A stretch of DNA of 40,597 bases from Alphaproteobacteria bacterium (GCA_026710105.1 JAPORR010000179.1:1-40597); one strand, 5' to 3'. Positions 1-8,284 are shown, counted from the stretch's first letter. Made by a program: numbers and translations. Notes: a model not told the origin generated them from the letters alone.

Positions 1-371
1 TCAGCTCGAACTGGTGACCTGACGACGCGTCTGTTGGTCGGCTCCCGCGGAATGACAAGGCGCTGGTATCATGCTTCATTGTACAGTGGCAGCAGGCGGC
101 AAGGCTAAAGGGCAGCGACGTGGACGAATTCGCGATCCCCTCGGCATACCGGGATGGATACGCTAAGGTGGCCGGTCTGAATCTGGACATTGCTGCAAAA
201 TATCCGAAACACAGTCATTGATGATCCGTTGGCTGATGCCGTCGTAGAGGCACTGACGCCGCTCAAAGGTGGCGATGTCAATCGTTTTATGACAGGCTCT
301 CACCGAACGCCACCGCCGGGAGGCCAACGGGGGCTCTGCCTCGAATGTGGCGCTAGATCTGTTAGCCTAGG
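1..371 (+). other. Degenerate coding relic, no intact gene
   Basis: No intact gene is supported here. One plus-strand frame is open from about 18 to the stop ending near 223 and reads protein-like (ending GLNLDIAAKYPKHSH). A second frame from about 190 continues with DPLADAVVEALTPLKGGDVNRF before turning unconvincing. The two frames overlap, as expected of one decayed gene with a frameshift, and the first frame has a TGA at 15-17. I do not recognise the family. In relatives I would expect infA/maf downstream of the phosphatase gene that follows, and neither is visible. Confidence 0.3.
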
Positions 372-803
372 TTATACATGATTGGGGAAGCGTTTGCGTA
401 TGCGAGCCTCCAGATCGTCGCGTACTGACCGAAAGGCTATGAGGCGCTGCTCCCGCGAGCCTTCATTAGAAGTCGGGTCCACGACATCCCAGTGCTCGAC
501 CGCTATGGGCCGGCTGGCGGCATACGCCATCGCTTCCCGGAATGCGATCGCAGACAACGCGATAACGAGGTCGAAGGACGAGCCTGAAAGCTCCTCGAAT
601 GTCATTGCAAGATGATTGTGGATGTCGATACCCGCCTCGTCCATGACGGCAACTGCAAACGGGTTGACAGTGCCAGGTTCCACACCTGCCGACGCGATGA
701 CTGTTCCAGGTTCCAACCGCTGTCTCGCAAGGGCTTCGGCCATGGGCGAGCGGACCGCATTCCGCGTGCAGGCAAAGAGCAGACTGCGGGGGGTGCGATT
801 CAT
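372..803 (-). CDS. Low-molecular-weight phosphotyrosine phosphatase / arsenate reductase-like protein
   Basis: This 143-residue protein belongs to the low-molecular-weight phosphatase superfamily, cytoplasmic enzymes that form a phospho-cysteine intermediate, or reduce arsenate in related members. The N-terminal P-loop CTRNAVRS has Cys12 and Arg18 in a CX5R arrangement followed by SPMAEAL. An Asp-Pro pair at 109-110 is placed like the general-acid loop. The usual length is about 140-160 residues, so it looks complete. Its ATG at 801-803 overlaps the stop of the UPF0262 gene by 4 bases (ATGA), which suggests translational coupling. It is the last gene of the murA-his operon. The substrate is unknown; phosphatase is as likely as arsenate reductase, and no ars genes are near. 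Confidence 0.85.
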   Translation of the reverse strand: MNRTPRSLLFACTRNAVRSPMAEALARQRLEPGTVIASAGVEPGTVNPFAVAVMDEAGIDIHNHLAMTFEELSGSSFDLVIALSAIAFREAMAYAASRPIAVEHWDVVDPTSNEGSREQRLIAFRSVRDDLEARIRKRFPNHV

Positions 804-1291
804 CGGCCCCGGAAGTGCAATACGCAGAGAAGGGTGAAAAGTCGTCGGGCCGTGTCGTGGTCAAGCTCAACGTGGGCCGCCAGGGTCTGTTGTAGCTTGT
901 CCGCTCCTTCGTCGTGAAGAGCGCGCCGGCCCATATCGATGGCTTCGATCTGGGAAGGTGACAGCCGTTTGATCGCCTCGTAATAGCTCTCGCACAAAGT
1001 GAAATAGTCTTTCACGATCTTCCGAAAGCCTCCCAGCGAAACGGTGATTTCTCGCGGCGGCGCATGGTCTGGGGCTGTGATTCGCAGCATCAGACGTCGA
1101 TCGATGACGGCCAGATGCAGCGCATAGGGGCCTTCAGGGCCGTTCAGCAAGCGGAGCCGGTTGCTTTCCATCAGGTCGAAGATCGCGACGGCGCGTTCCT
1201 GATCGATTTCCGGCGTTCGCTGCAGGACAAGGTGTTCGTCGAGACTGACTGAGGCAATCCGGAACCGATCTTCCTCTTCGTCGTCAGCCAT
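800..1291 (-). CDS. UPF0262 family protein
   Basis: A 163-residue cytoplasmic protein of the UPF0262 family, which is known mainly from alphaproteobacteria next to hisD and a small phosphatase; its biochemical role is not established. The N-terminus reads [19 protein letters not shown], and the rest is mixed alpha/beta with no signal peptide, membrane segment or catalytic motif I recognise. The frame extends 18 codons further upstream, but ATG 1289-1291 is preferred because family members begin with this acidic stretch and the longer version would run into hisD. The chosen start overlaps the hisD stop by 8 bases and the gene's stop overlaps the phosphatase start by 4, so it sits in a coupled operon. 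Confidence 0.85.
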   Translation of the reverse strand: MADDEEEDRFRIASVSLDEHLVLQRTPEIDQERAVAIFDLMESNRLRLLNGPEGPYALHLAVIDRRLMLRITAPDHAPPREITVSLGGFRKIVKDYFTLCESYYEAIKRLSPSQIEAIDMGRRALHDEGADKLQQTLAAHVELDHDTARRLFTLLCVLHFRGR

Positions 1292-2567
1292 TGATCCGAA
1301 GCGAAACCGACAGACCGTGGGCATCCAGACCCTCGGCGGCGGCAAGCGCTGTGGCGGCCGGGCCCAGTGTGGCCAGCGAGTCAGCCGTGCAGCCGAGCAG
1401 GGTCGTACGTTTCATGAAATCCATGACGCCGAGCCCAGAAGCGAAGCGCGCCGTGCGAGATGTCGGCAGAACATGGTTGGGTCCGCCGACATAATCGCCG
1501 ATGGCTTCGGGCGTCATCGGGCCGAGGAACACGGCACCGGCATGGCGTACACGCATTGCCAGCGCTTCCGGGTCGGAAACGGCTAGTTGAAGATGCTCCG
1601 GCGCGAGGGAGTTGATGAGCGCAGGCGCTTTTTCCAGATCCTGGACGATGATGCAGGCACCGTGGCGTTCCCAGCTCGCACGCGCCGTCGCGGCGCGTGG
1701 CAGAGTTTCAAGATGATTGTCGACTTCTGTTTCGACGGCGTCCGCCTTGTCGTGCGACAGTGTGATGAGAATACTCTGCGCCGCTTCGTCATGCTCCGCC
1801 TGCGCCAGCAGGTCGGCGGCGATCCATGCAGGCGGGCAACAACCATCCCAGACCACAAGCACTTCCGACGGGCCGGCAATCGTGTCTATGCCGACATGGC
1901 CGTACACCTGCCGTTTGGCGGCAGCGACCCAGACATTTCCGGGCCCGACGATCTTGTCGACCGACGGAATGCTGGCGGTGCCGAACGCAAGCGCACCGAC
2001 GGCCTGTGCGCCGCCGATTCTGTAAACTTCCTCGATGCCGGCAAGCCGCGCGGCAGCGAAGACCAGAGGGTCGAAGGCTCCTGCCGGCGTCGGCACGGTC
2101 ATGGCGAGCCGCCTGACGCCAGCCACCCGGGCGGGGACCGCATTCATCAACACCGAGCTTGGATAGGCGGCTGCGCCTCCGGGCACATACAGCCCCACCG
2201 CTTCGACAGGTGTCCATCGCAAGCCGAGGCGCACGCCCAGCGCATCGCGGTAGTCCAGGTCACCCGGCATTTGCGCCCGATGAAATCCTTCGATTCGAGA
2301 AGCTGCCAGTTCCAGCGCGTCGCGCGCCGCTGGCGGTGTCTCCGCCAGGGCCTGATCCAGCATTTCGATCGGGATGCGAAGCGGTCCGGTTACGCCGTCG
2401 AAGTGTTGGGTATAGTCCGAAACGGCAGCATCACCCCGCGCGCGGACATCGGCGAGTATGGCGGCGACCGCCGTATCGACATCATCTGCTTCGCCCCGTC
2501 CTGCATGTATCAGCGCCCTGAAATCGCGGGCGAAATCCGCATTGCTCGTATCAAGCCGCCTGGGCAA
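1284..2567 (-). CDS. hisD: Histidinol dehydrogenase
   Basis: HisD oxidises L-histidinol to L-histidine in two NAD-dependent steps, the end of histidine biosynthesis. The 427-residue protein has the family length. Signatures seen are [13 protein letters not shown] near 208-220, the IAGPSEV stretch near 230-236, and the [10 protein letters not shown] segment near 256-265 that carries the Gln and His zinc ligands. The Asp in [13 protein letters not shown] and the C-terminal His in [11 protein letters not shown] match the remaining zinc ligands. The start is ATG 2565-2567, overlapping the hisG stop by 17 bases. The gene lies between hisG and UPF0262 in the minus-strand operon. No other his genes are in the window. 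Confidence 0.97.
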   Translation of the reverse strand: MPRRLDTSNADFARDFRALIHAGRGEADDVDTAVAAILADVRARGDAAVSDYTQHFDGVTGPLRIPIEMLDQALAETPPAARDALELAASRIEGFHRAQMPGDLDYRDALGVRLGLRWTPVEAVGLYVPGGAAAYPSSVLMNAVPARVAGVRRLAMTVPTPAGAFDPLVFAAARLAGIEEVYRIGGAQAVGALAFGTASIPSVDKIVGPGNVWVAAAKRQVYGHVGIDTIAGPSEVLVVWDGCCPPAWIAADLLAQAEHDEAAQSILITLSHDKADAVETEVDNHLETLPRAATARASWERHGACIIVQDLEKAPALINSLAPEHLQLAVSDPEALAMRVRHAGAVFLGPMTPEAIGDYVGGPNHVLPTSRTARFASGLGVMDFMKRTTLLGCTADSLATLGPAATALAAAEGLDAHGLSVSLRING

Positions 2568-3213
2568 GGGACGCCTCCCGGAAACGGTTGATCCAGCTCT
2601 GCAGCTCGGCCGTCCGCGTCTTGAGTGCGGTGCGGTTGACGATCAGGCATGAAGTGATGTCAGCGATATGCTCGACCTCGACCAAACCGTTGGCCCTCAG
2701 CGTCGCGCCGGACGACACGAGATCCACAATGCGTCGGCAGAGCCCGAGCGCCGGTGCCAGCTCCATCGCCCCGTTGAGCTTGATGCATTGCGCTTGGACT
2801 CCCCGAGCTGCGAAATGCTGCTTCGTGATTGCGGGATATTTCGTTGCAATGCGTATCTGGCTCCAGCGCCGCGGGTCGTCATGGGCAAACATAGCCGCAG
2901 GTTCTGCGACCGCCAGACGGCAGTGCCCGATACCAAGGTCGAGCGGTACATAGAGTTCATCATAGCCAAATTCCATGATCACGTCCCGGCCAGCAATCCC
3001 AATTGCTGCCGCGCCGAAGGCGACGAAAGTAGCGACATCGAAAGAACGTACCCGGATAATCGAAACCCCCGGCAGATTGGTTCCGAAATGCAGGCGCCGG
3101 TCCTGCGGTTCGTCGAATCCGGGCTCGGGCTCGATGCCGGCGGCACGGATTACAGGCATCGCCTCCGAGAGGATACGGCCCTTCGGCAGTGCGAGAACGA
3201 GCGGGTCTGTCAT
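2551..3213 (-). CDS. hisG: ATP phosphoribosyltransferase, short form
   Basis: HisG condenses ATP and PRPP to phosphoribosyl-ATP, the first step of histidine synthesis. The protein is 220 residues from ATG 3211-3213 and starts [25 protein letters not shown] is the conserved N-terminal motif, and the PRPP-binding segment [14 protein letters not shown] lies near the C-terminus. It lacks the C-terminal regulatory domain of the roughly 290-300-residue long form, so it is the short form that normally works with HisZ, which is not in this window. The frame runs 36 codons further upstream into murA, but the chosen ATG overlaps the murA TGA by 4 bases (ATGA) and fits the family N-terminus. Confidence 0.96.
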   Translation of the reverse strand: MTDPLVLALPKGRILSEAMPVIRAAGIEPEPGFDEPQDRRLHFGTNLPGVSIIRVRSFDVATFVAFGAAAIGIAGRDVIMEFGYDELYVPLDLGIGHCRLAVAEPAAMFAHDDPRRWSQIRIATKYPAITKQHFAARGVQAQCIKLNGAMELAPALGLCRRIVDLVSSGATLRANGLVEVEHIADITSCLIVNRTALKTRTAELQSWINRFREASLAQAA

Positions 3214-4571
3214 GCTCGTTCCCCGGCCCCGTGAGCGGGGACGACCTCTATGTCCGCGCCAATGCTCGCCAGTCGTCCTGGAATATCGGTGTAGCCTCGC
3301 TCGATAAAGCCGACTCCCCAAACCTCGCTTTCCCCTTCAGCGATCAGGGCGGCGAGCAGATAAGCGAAGCCAGCCCTGAGATCCGGCACCTCAATCCGCC
3401 GCCCGACAAGCGGCGTGGCACCTTGCACGACCGCGCTGTGAGGGAAATTGCGTTCCAAGAAACGGCAGGGCTTGGACCCAAGACAGGCTGTCGTGAGCGC
3501 TATATTGGCGCCCATCTGGTTCAGCGTTCGCGTATAGCCAAAGCGATTCTCATAGACTGTTTCATGCAGGACCGAGACACCTTCGGCCTGGGTCAGCAGG
3601 GTCACCATCGGCTGCTGCCAGTCGGTCATGAAACCTGGATGCACATCGGTCTCGATATGGATCGGCCGCAAGGCATTGCTGGCGCGAAAGAAGGTGATGG
3701 CGTCGTCGTCGATCTCGAAACCACCGCCGACTTTCCGCAGCACGTTGAGGAATGTCACCATGGTCCGCTGGTCGGCGCCGACGATGCGGATGCGACCGCC
3801 GGTTGCGACCGCCGCCATGGCGAAAGACGCGACTTCTATGCGGTCGGCTATTGGCCGGTGGGTCGCGCCGCAAAGTCGCTCCACGCCTTCGACGACAACT
3901 TTCCGGTCGGTCTCGATCTGGATGAGTGCCCCCATCTTCTGCAGGAAGAGGACTGTATCGACAATTTCCGGCTCGATGGCAGCATTATGGATCACCGTCG
4001 TGCCGTCTGCGAGACAGGCGGCTTGGATCGCGTTCTCGGTCGCGCCGACGCTCGGATAGGGCAGGTGCACAACGGCGCCCCGAAGTCGGTCGGCCTTTGC
4101 GGTGTAGCCGTCCGCATCCGCATCGATGCGGGCGCCCATCCGTTCAAGCAGCGCAATATGGAAGTCTATGGGGCGCTCGCCGATATGATCTCCGCCGACG
4201 ACCGGCACGCGCGCCACGCCCGCCCGGTGCAGGAGCGGCGCAATGAGCAGCACCGGCAGGCGGTTGACCCCGGAGTAGCGTTGGCCAACGGCGGTCGAGG
4301 CGATGTCGGCGGTCTGGATATCCACCGCACCGGACGCGTCGCGGGACACGGCCGCGCCAATTTCCGTGAGCATGCCGAGCGCCAGGTGGATCTCGGAAAT
4401 ATCAGGCACATCCAGAAGACGGCAGGGCTCAGCGGTCAGCAGGGATGCGACCAGTTGCTTGCTCACGGCGTTTTTCGCTGCTTGGGCGCGGATCGCCCCA
4501 TGTAACGGCCTGCCGCCGCGAATGCGGTAAGCTCTAGCGCCGGTTTCGATCACGAGTTGAGCCCTCGTCAC
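3210..4571 (-). CDS. murA: UDP-N-acetylglucosamine 1-carboxyvinyltransferase with Asp at the catalytic Cys position
   Basis: MurA transfers enolpyruvate from PEP to UDP-GlcNAc, the first committed cytoplasmic step of peptidoglycan synthesis. The 453-residue protein has the two-lobed EPSP-synthase-like fold by motif: AAKNA with Lys33/Asn34 (E. coli Lys22/Asn23), [28 protein letters not shown] holding the conserved Asp, and PDLRAGFAY holding the conserved Arg. The active-site loop reads [15 protein letters not shown]; Asp128 replaces the Cys that fosfomycin alkylates in E. coli MurA (Cys115). The sequence is divergent from ordinary proteobacterial MurA and, from memory, resembles an actinobacterial-type subgroup. 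It is followed by hisG with a 4-base overlap. A second, standard MurA elsewhere in the genome is possible. Confidence 0.92.
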   Translation of the reverse strand: MTRAQLVIETGARAYRIRGGRPLHGAIRAQAAKNAVSKQLVASLLTAEPCRLLDVPDISEIHLALGMLTEIGAAVSRDASGAVDIQTADIASTAVGQRYSGVNRLPVLLIAPLLHRAGVARVPVVGGDHIGERPIDFHIALLERMGARIDADADGYTAKADRLRGAVVHLPYPSVGATENAIQAACLADGTTVIHNAAIEPEIVDTVLFLQKMGALIQIETDRKVVVEGVERLCGATHRPIADRIEVASFAMAAVATGGRIRIVGADQRTMVTFLNVLRKVGGGFEIDDDAITFFRASNALRPIHIETDVHPGFMTDWQQPMVTLLTQAEGVSVLHETVYENRFGYTRTLNQMGANIALTTACLGSKPCRFLERNFPHSAVVQGATPLVGRRIEVPDLRAGFAYLLAALIAEGESEVWGVGFIERGYTDIPGRLASIGADIEVVPAHGAGERA

Positions 4572-4635
4572 GGATTATGCAAGAGCGGCAGCCTCTCTCC
4601 CGAGCACTGCAGCATTTTGCGACCGGCTTGTAGCT

Positions 4636-4794
4636 TTAGCAGTCCTGTTCGGCAACGCCGTCGAGTGTTTCGCTCGTGTCCTCCCCAACCTCGCTGCGCT
4701 GGCGTGCTTTGCGGCGGTACAGATTCTGCCTAAGTGCCTCCGCCAGCCGCTTTTGTCTTGCTTCCGGGGCCTCCCGGTCTCTGGAAATGCTCAT
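4636..4794 (-). CDS. Small basic conserved protein upstream of murA
   Basis: A 52-residue ORF from ATG 4792-4794 to a stop at 4636-4638. It begins MSISRDREAPEARQKRLAEA and continues LRQNLYRRKARQRSE before an acidic, Thr/Ser-containing tail. The central helix is rich in Arg, Lys and Ala with no membrane segment, typical of small nucleic-acid- or ribosome-associated proteins, though no function is known. I have an impression of similar 50-70-residue proteins (RxNLxRRKA) in other alphaproteobacteria, which supports a real gene. The frame stays open upstream through a tRNA gene on the opposite strand, so that extension is rejected. murA starts 64 bases downstream on the same strand, suggesting co-transcription. 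Confidence 0.65.
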   Translation of the reverse strand: MSISRDREAPEARQKRLAEALRQNLYRRKARQRSEVGEDTSETLDGVAEQDC

Positions 4795-4842
4795 GTGCGC
4801 TTGCCTTTCTCTCGGTCCCTGTGGCATAGCTGTGCTCAGCGG

Positions 4843-4917
4843 GCCGCCGTAGCTCAGGGGTAGAGCACACCCTTGGTAAGGGTGGGGTCGAGTGTTCAAA
4901 TCACTCCGGCGGCACCA
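4843..4917 (+). tRNA. tRNA-Thr (anticodon GGT)
   Basis: The acceptor stem GCCGCCG (4843-4849) pairs with CGGCGGC (4907-4913), followed by A and an encoded CCA. The anticodon stem CACCC/GGGTG encloses the loop TTGGTAA, giving anticodon GGT, which reads threonine ACC/ACU codons. The T-arm is GAGTG-TTCAAAT-CACTC. The D-loop AGCTCAGGGGTAGAGC is standard. No intron is present. It lies between the divergent small ORF/murA operon and the methyltransferase gene. Confidence 0.97.
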
Positions 4918-5045
4918 TCGCTCGGTTGCGCGCAGGCCCCCCGCAAGGTTCGTGGCTTCTTCCTGTCTGCATCGGGCGGACCTGTGCATCGATTGCCCTG
5001 CGGCGTCTCTGTTCCGGTGGCGGCGTGTATGACGATGCCAGCGTA

Positions 5046-5690
5046 ATGGAAGAGGGAAAGACAGTGTGGACACTCGATGGCTGGCTAGAGCGCGTTTATG
5101 GCGCCGCTTCGGCGGCAGAAAACCGACGCATATATGATGAGTGGGCGGACAGCTACGACGCTGATATGTCCTCCGGCGGTTACAGTTACGCCCCGATGGC
5201 AGCGGGGCTGTTTGGACGTCATGTCGAGCCAGGCGAAATGCCGATCCTCGACGCAGGCTGTGGCAGCGGCCTGATTGGCGCTGCGCTCGCCCGGCTCGGC
5301 TATGCGAACCTGACTGGCATCGACCTTTCGGAGGGCATGCTGCGCGCCGCCGAGCGCAAGGGCGTCTATCGCGACCTGCGCCGGAGAGTCCTGGGCGCGC
5401 CGCTCGATTTCGACGATGGCGCCTTCCGGGCGGTCGTGTGCGCGGGCGTCTTCACCCCCGGCCACGCGCCGCCGGACTCGTTGGACGAGCTTGTCCGCGT
5501 GACGGCAAAAGGCGGAGCGCTGATCTTCTGCTGCACGGACGCGGCCCTCTGCGAGGGCGGGTTTCAGGCCAAGATCGACGCCTTGACCCAAGCCGGCCTC
5601 TGGATGCCGACGGATATTGCGGGACCTGTTACGGCATTGTCTAACGCCGAAATCCGCCATGACGCGATGTTCTTTGTCTATCGACGCTGA
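5046..5690 (+). CDS. Class I SAM-dependent methyltransferase
   Basis: A soluble Rossmann-fold methyltransferase of about 214 residues. Motif I, ILDAGCGSGLIGAAL, binds S-adenosylmethionine; the following acidic strand LTGIDLSEGML and post-motif LDFDDGAFRAVVCAGVF complete the cofactor site. The N-terminal segment ENRRIYDEWADSYDADM resembles small-molecule methyltransferases of the WBSCR27/UbiE-like type, but the substrate cannot be read from sequence. The frame is open from 4926, but upstream residues are Cys/Arg-rich and unconvincing. ATG 5046 is one candidate; GTG 5064, preceded by GAGGGA with good spacing, is an equally good start and would shorten it by 6 residues. The 3' end overlaps a small ORF on the opposite strand by 13 bases. 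Confidence 0.88.
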   Translation: MEEGKTVWTLDGWLERVYGAASAAENRRIYDEWADSYDADMSSGGYSYAPMAAGLFGRHVEPGEMPILDAGCGSGLIGAALARLGYANLTGIDLSEGMLRAAERKGVYRDLRRRVLGAPLDFDDGAFRAVVCAGVFTPGHAPPDSLDELVRVTAKGGALIFCCTDAALCEGGFQAKIDALTQAGLWMPTDIAGPVTALSNAEIRHDAMFFVYRR

Positions 5691-5824
5691 AACTGGGCTG
5701 TGCCGCTGCCTGACGCCGTTTCCTTCCTCTGTTTGGCAGCTTGGATGCGCTGGTGGATCAGCCAGCCTTTGAAGCCGACGACCAGCGCCAATGCCCCGAA
5801 AGCCACCAGTGCCTCGAGGATCAT
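5678..5824 (-). CDS. Small single-pass membrane protein coupled to ccr
   Basis: A 48-residue ORF from ATG 5822-5824 to TAG 5678-5680. Residues 2-24 form one hydrophobic segment ([17 protein letters not shown]), followed by [16 protein letters not shown] and a polar tail, which suggests a membrane anchor with a basic cytoplasmic end. The ATG overlaps the stop of the crotonyl-CoA reductase gene by bases 5822-5823 in an ATGA arrangement, so translation is probably coupled. Its 3' end runs 13 bases into the convergent methyltransferase gene. I do not recognise the family. A chance ORF is possible, but hydrophobic layout plus start/stop overlap favour a real gene. Confidence 0.55.
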   Translation of the reverse strand: MILEALVAFGALALVVGFKGWLIHQRIQAAKQRKETASGSGTAQFQRR

Positions 5825-7056
5825 GATGCTCCCTGGCCGCGCCCAGTCGCGTTAACCAGCACGGCCATCTGGCCGGCGGCGTGGCGATTTTCGTGCATCA
5901 ATTGGTGAGCGTGGCCTATATCGTCGAAGTCGAACACCTCTGAAAGGCAGGGGTCGATCTTGCCGTCGGCGACCATCCGGTTTACGGCCGCGGCTTGCTC
6001 GTCATTGGACAGGTGGCTGCCCTGGAACCGCTTTTGCCGCATCCAGTGGTAGCGAAGGTCGAGGGTCACATTATAGCCGGTGGTGCCGGCGCAGATGACA
6101 ATCATGCCACCAGTGTCGCAAACAAATTCGGAGGTCGGTAGGGTCGCTTCGCCCGGATGCTCGAAGACGATCTTCGGACTCGCACGTTCACCGAGCGCCT
6201 CCCAGATCGCCGCCCCGAAGGCCCGGGCACCCTTGGCCCAGGCGCCGTAAGCCGCGCCATCAGCCGTGTTTGGCATCGGCCCCCAATGGTCGAAGGCCTT
6301 GCGGTTGATGACGCCAACTGCCCCCATGTCCTTGCACCAGTCCCGTTTGGCATTATCCGAGACAACCGCGACCGGCCGGCCCCCGAGAGCGGCGGTGATC
6401 TGCAGCGCCATGGCCCCGAGGCCGCCCGAGGCGCCCCAGACTAGGACCGGATCGCCCGTTTTAACCGTATTCGGCGGCCAACCCATCAGCATCCGGTAGG
6501 CGGTCGAGGCGCAGAGCAGGTAACAGCCCGACTGCTCCCAGGTCAGACGCCGCGGGCGTGGCTGACACTGATGCGCTTGCGCCTTCGCGAACTGGCAATA
6601 GGACCCGTAATTGGTTTGATATCCCCAGATGCGCGTCGAGGGCGCCAGCATAGGATCCTTGCCAGCCAGCACCCAAGGATCGTCCGGCTCCCACCACCCG
6701 GAATGGATCACCACTTCGTCGCCGGGCCTGACATTGGCAACCTCAGAGCCCACGGCCTGGACAATGCCGGAGCAGTCGCTGCCGCCAGCGTGAAAGTCCT
6801 CGGGCTCTCCCTTGCGCGTCCGCTCGGCGATTACATCCAGCGGATAACCGAGTGCCGCCCAGACATTGTTGTAGTTGATGCCCGTCGCCATGACATAGAC
6901 GAGCACCTCGTCTGGCTTTAGCGTCGGCACTGGAATGATTTCATGCTGCCAAGCGTCCTTCGGCTCCCCGAACCGGTCCTGGCGCACCAGGAAGGCGTGC
7001 ATCGTCTCGGGCACCTCGCCGAGCGGCGGTTGTTCACCCAAAGCGCAGAGTTGCAT
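5821..7056 (-). CDS. ccr: Crotonyl-CoA carboxylase/reductase
   Basis: Ccr reductively carboxylates crotonyl-CoA to ethylmalonyl-CoA using NADPH and CO2, the hallmark step of the ethylmalonyl-CoA pathway. The 411-residue protein is a zinc-less medium-chain dehydrogenase/reductase. Family motifs seen are [14 protein letters not shown], the [17 protein letters not shown] insertion, [15 protein letters not shown], the cofactor-binding [28 protein letters not shown] and [16 protein letters not shown] 7054-7056 was chosen because [17 protein letters not shown] fits the family N-terminus and GGAGG lies about 10 bases upstream; 13 upstream codons are rejected. Other pathway genes (ecm, mcd, meaB) are not in the window. 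A related acrylyl-CoA reductase is the main alternative, but the motifs favour Ccr. Confidence 0.9.
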   Translation of the reverse strand: MQLCALGEQPPLGEVPETMHAFLVRQDRFGEPKDAWQHEIIPVPTLKPDEVLVYVMATGINYNNVWAALGYPLDVIAERTRKGEPEDFHAGGSDCSGIVQAVGSEVANVRPGDEVVIHSGWWEPDDPWVLAGKDPMLAPSTRIWGYQTNYGSYCQFAKAQAHQCQPRPRRLTWEQSGCYLLCASTAYRMLMGWPPNTVKTGDPVLVWGASGGLGAMALQITAALGGRPVAVVSDNAKRDWCKDMGAVGVINRKAFDHWGPMPNTADGAAYGAWAKGARAFGAAIWEALGERASPKIVFEHPGEATLPTSEFVCDTGGMIVICAGTTGYNVTLDLRYHWMRQKRFQGSHLSNDEQAAAVNRMVADGKIDPCLSEVFDFDDIGHAHQLMHENRHAAGQMAVLVNATGRGQGAS

Positions 7057-7284
7057 TGATCCGGTTCCTCCATCCTTGCCCGTTGGCAATCTCACTGCTA
7101 CTAGGCCGCCGCTGCTCAGAAAGCAATTCCCGGTCTGCCGCAGCGATCGTCAGCATGTCATGATCTGGACGCTCTGCTAGAGCGAATTCGCGCGCGCTTG
7201 GATCCGCGAGGGCTTCCCATTTGGTTGGTTTTGGGTAGTGATTCACGATGGGGGCTTGTGAAGGAGGCCTGTTCGCATAGTGCA
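7057..7284 (+). other. Intergenic, no feature seen
   Basis: Upstream of ccr and before the IS630 relic I see no ORF with a plausible protein, no RNA gene and no convincing terminator. It probably holds the ccr promoter on the minus strand; I could not pick a -35/-10 pair with confidence. Confidence 0.4.
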
Positions 7285-7570
7285 ATCTCTTTCTGCTGAC
7301 CTTCGCCGGGGTGTGGTCGCGGCGGCAAGCGGCGGCCCGTTTGGGTAGTCGGGGTGTTGTCTGCGATCCGCCGGGTGAACCGCCTGATAGGAGCTCTCTC
7401 GCCGAAGGCGGTCGCCGTCCCCGTCACATTGAGGGGCATGGCGCTGTGATCATGGCGTGGGTCCGACCTGACCCTCCAGGAGATCGCGGCCAAACTTGAG
7501 GAGGCTACCGCCCCGCATGGTGCATGGGGTCTTCAAGCGTCGCGGCATCACCACGCCAAATGAAACCAGT
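7285..7570 (+). pseudogene. IS630-family transposase relic (N-terminal part)
   Basis: Fragments of an IS630-type transposase are scattered over all three plus-strand frames in the correct order: SADLRRGVVAAASGG (helix-turn-helix start), GGRRPRHIEGHGAVIMAWV, LTLQEIAAKLEE, and GVFKRRGITTPNET, which corresponds to the family's W-R-F-F-K-R-R-G-I-T segment. Each switch needs a frameshift and in-frame stops are present. The catalytic DDE domain is absent, so the copy is truncated and dead. I could not identify terminal inverted repeats. It lies between ccr and lipB, which converge on neither side of it. Confidence 0.7.
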
Positions 7571-7591
7571 CTGCTCTAGTAATTCAAATTC

Positions 7592-8227
7592 TTAGCTAAA
7601 TACTTCTTCAAAGCCGGCCCGGAGCGCCGAGTCCGCCTCTGGCATGGACAAGACAACCCCTTCGGCTGCGAGCGAAGTGACGCCGAAGCCTTCGAGGCCA
7701 CAGGGTATGATGCCGCTGAAATGGCTAAGGTCAGGATCGACATTGAGAGCAATGCCGTGAAAGGCGACCCAGCGGCGCACACGCACGCCGAGCGCGCCGA
7801 TCTTCCGCTCGGCCCCGCCACGCCGGATCCACACGCCAATACGCCCCTCGCGCCGCTCTCCCACGAGGCCAAAGCGCGCCACCGTCCGGATCAGCCATGC
7901 CTCCAGATTGTGAACATAGCAACGCACATCCAGTTCGCGCGCCCGGAGGTCGAGCATGGCGTAGGCAATGCGCTGGCCGGGTCCATGATATGTATAGCGT
8001 CCGCCGCGGCCAGTGCGAAACACCGGGAAACGGTCTGGCGCCAGCAGCTCCGCGGAGTCAGCAGAGGTGCCGGCCGTATAGAGCGGTGGATGCTCCAGCA
8101 GCCAGACAAGTTCCGATGCACCATCCTGACGGATGGCGCGGACCCGTTCCTCCATGGCTGCAACCGCGGCTTCGTAGCCGACGAGTCGGTCGTCAATACG
8201 CCATGCTACCGGTCTTGAAAGCGCCAT
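7592..8227 (-). CDS. lipB: Lipoyl(octanoyl) transferase
   Basis: LipB moves octanoate from acyl carrier protein to the lipoyl domains of 2-oxoacid dehydrogenases and GcvH, before LipA inserts sulphur. The 211-residue protein carries the family signature [12 protein letters not shown] at 74-85, the active-site Lys142 in [10 protein letters not shown] and the acyl-thioester Cys176 in [16 protein letters not shown]. Length and start ([13 protein letters not shown]) are normal. It is transcribed alone, divergently from the tRNA-Leu gene that begins 58 bases away. lipA is not in the window. Confidence 0.95.
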   Translation of the reverse strand: MALSRPVAWRIDDRLVGYEAAVAAMEERVRAIRQDGASELVWLLEHPPLYTAGTSADSAELLAPDRFPVFRTGRGGRYTYHGPGQRIAYAMLDLRARELDVRCYVHNLEAWLIRTVARFGLVGERREGRIGVWIRRGGAERKIGALGVRVRRWVAFHGIALNVDPDLSHFSGIIPCGLEGFGVTSLAAEGVVLSMPEADSALRAGFEEVFS

Positions 8228-8284
8228 TGCGATTTGCTATTCCGCCTTCGCTTTGAGACGGGCAGTCTAGCGCGTCTCCGAAAT

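Noticed and set aside
1587-2591. 334-residue plus-strand frame opposite hisD
   Set aside because: It lies wholly opposite hisD, its residues are Arg/Gly/Asp-rich without a domain, and hisD is unmistakable. High GC at third positions produces such antisense frames.
3189-4505. 438-residue plus-strand frame opposite murA and hisG
   Set aside because: It mirrors murA through codon bias and has no recognisable motif, while murA has complete family motifs.
4795-5073. Upstream extension of the 52-aa ORF through the tRNA-Thr gene
   Set aside because: The region contains a complete tRNA on the plus strand and lacks a ribosome site, so the 52-residue version is preferred.
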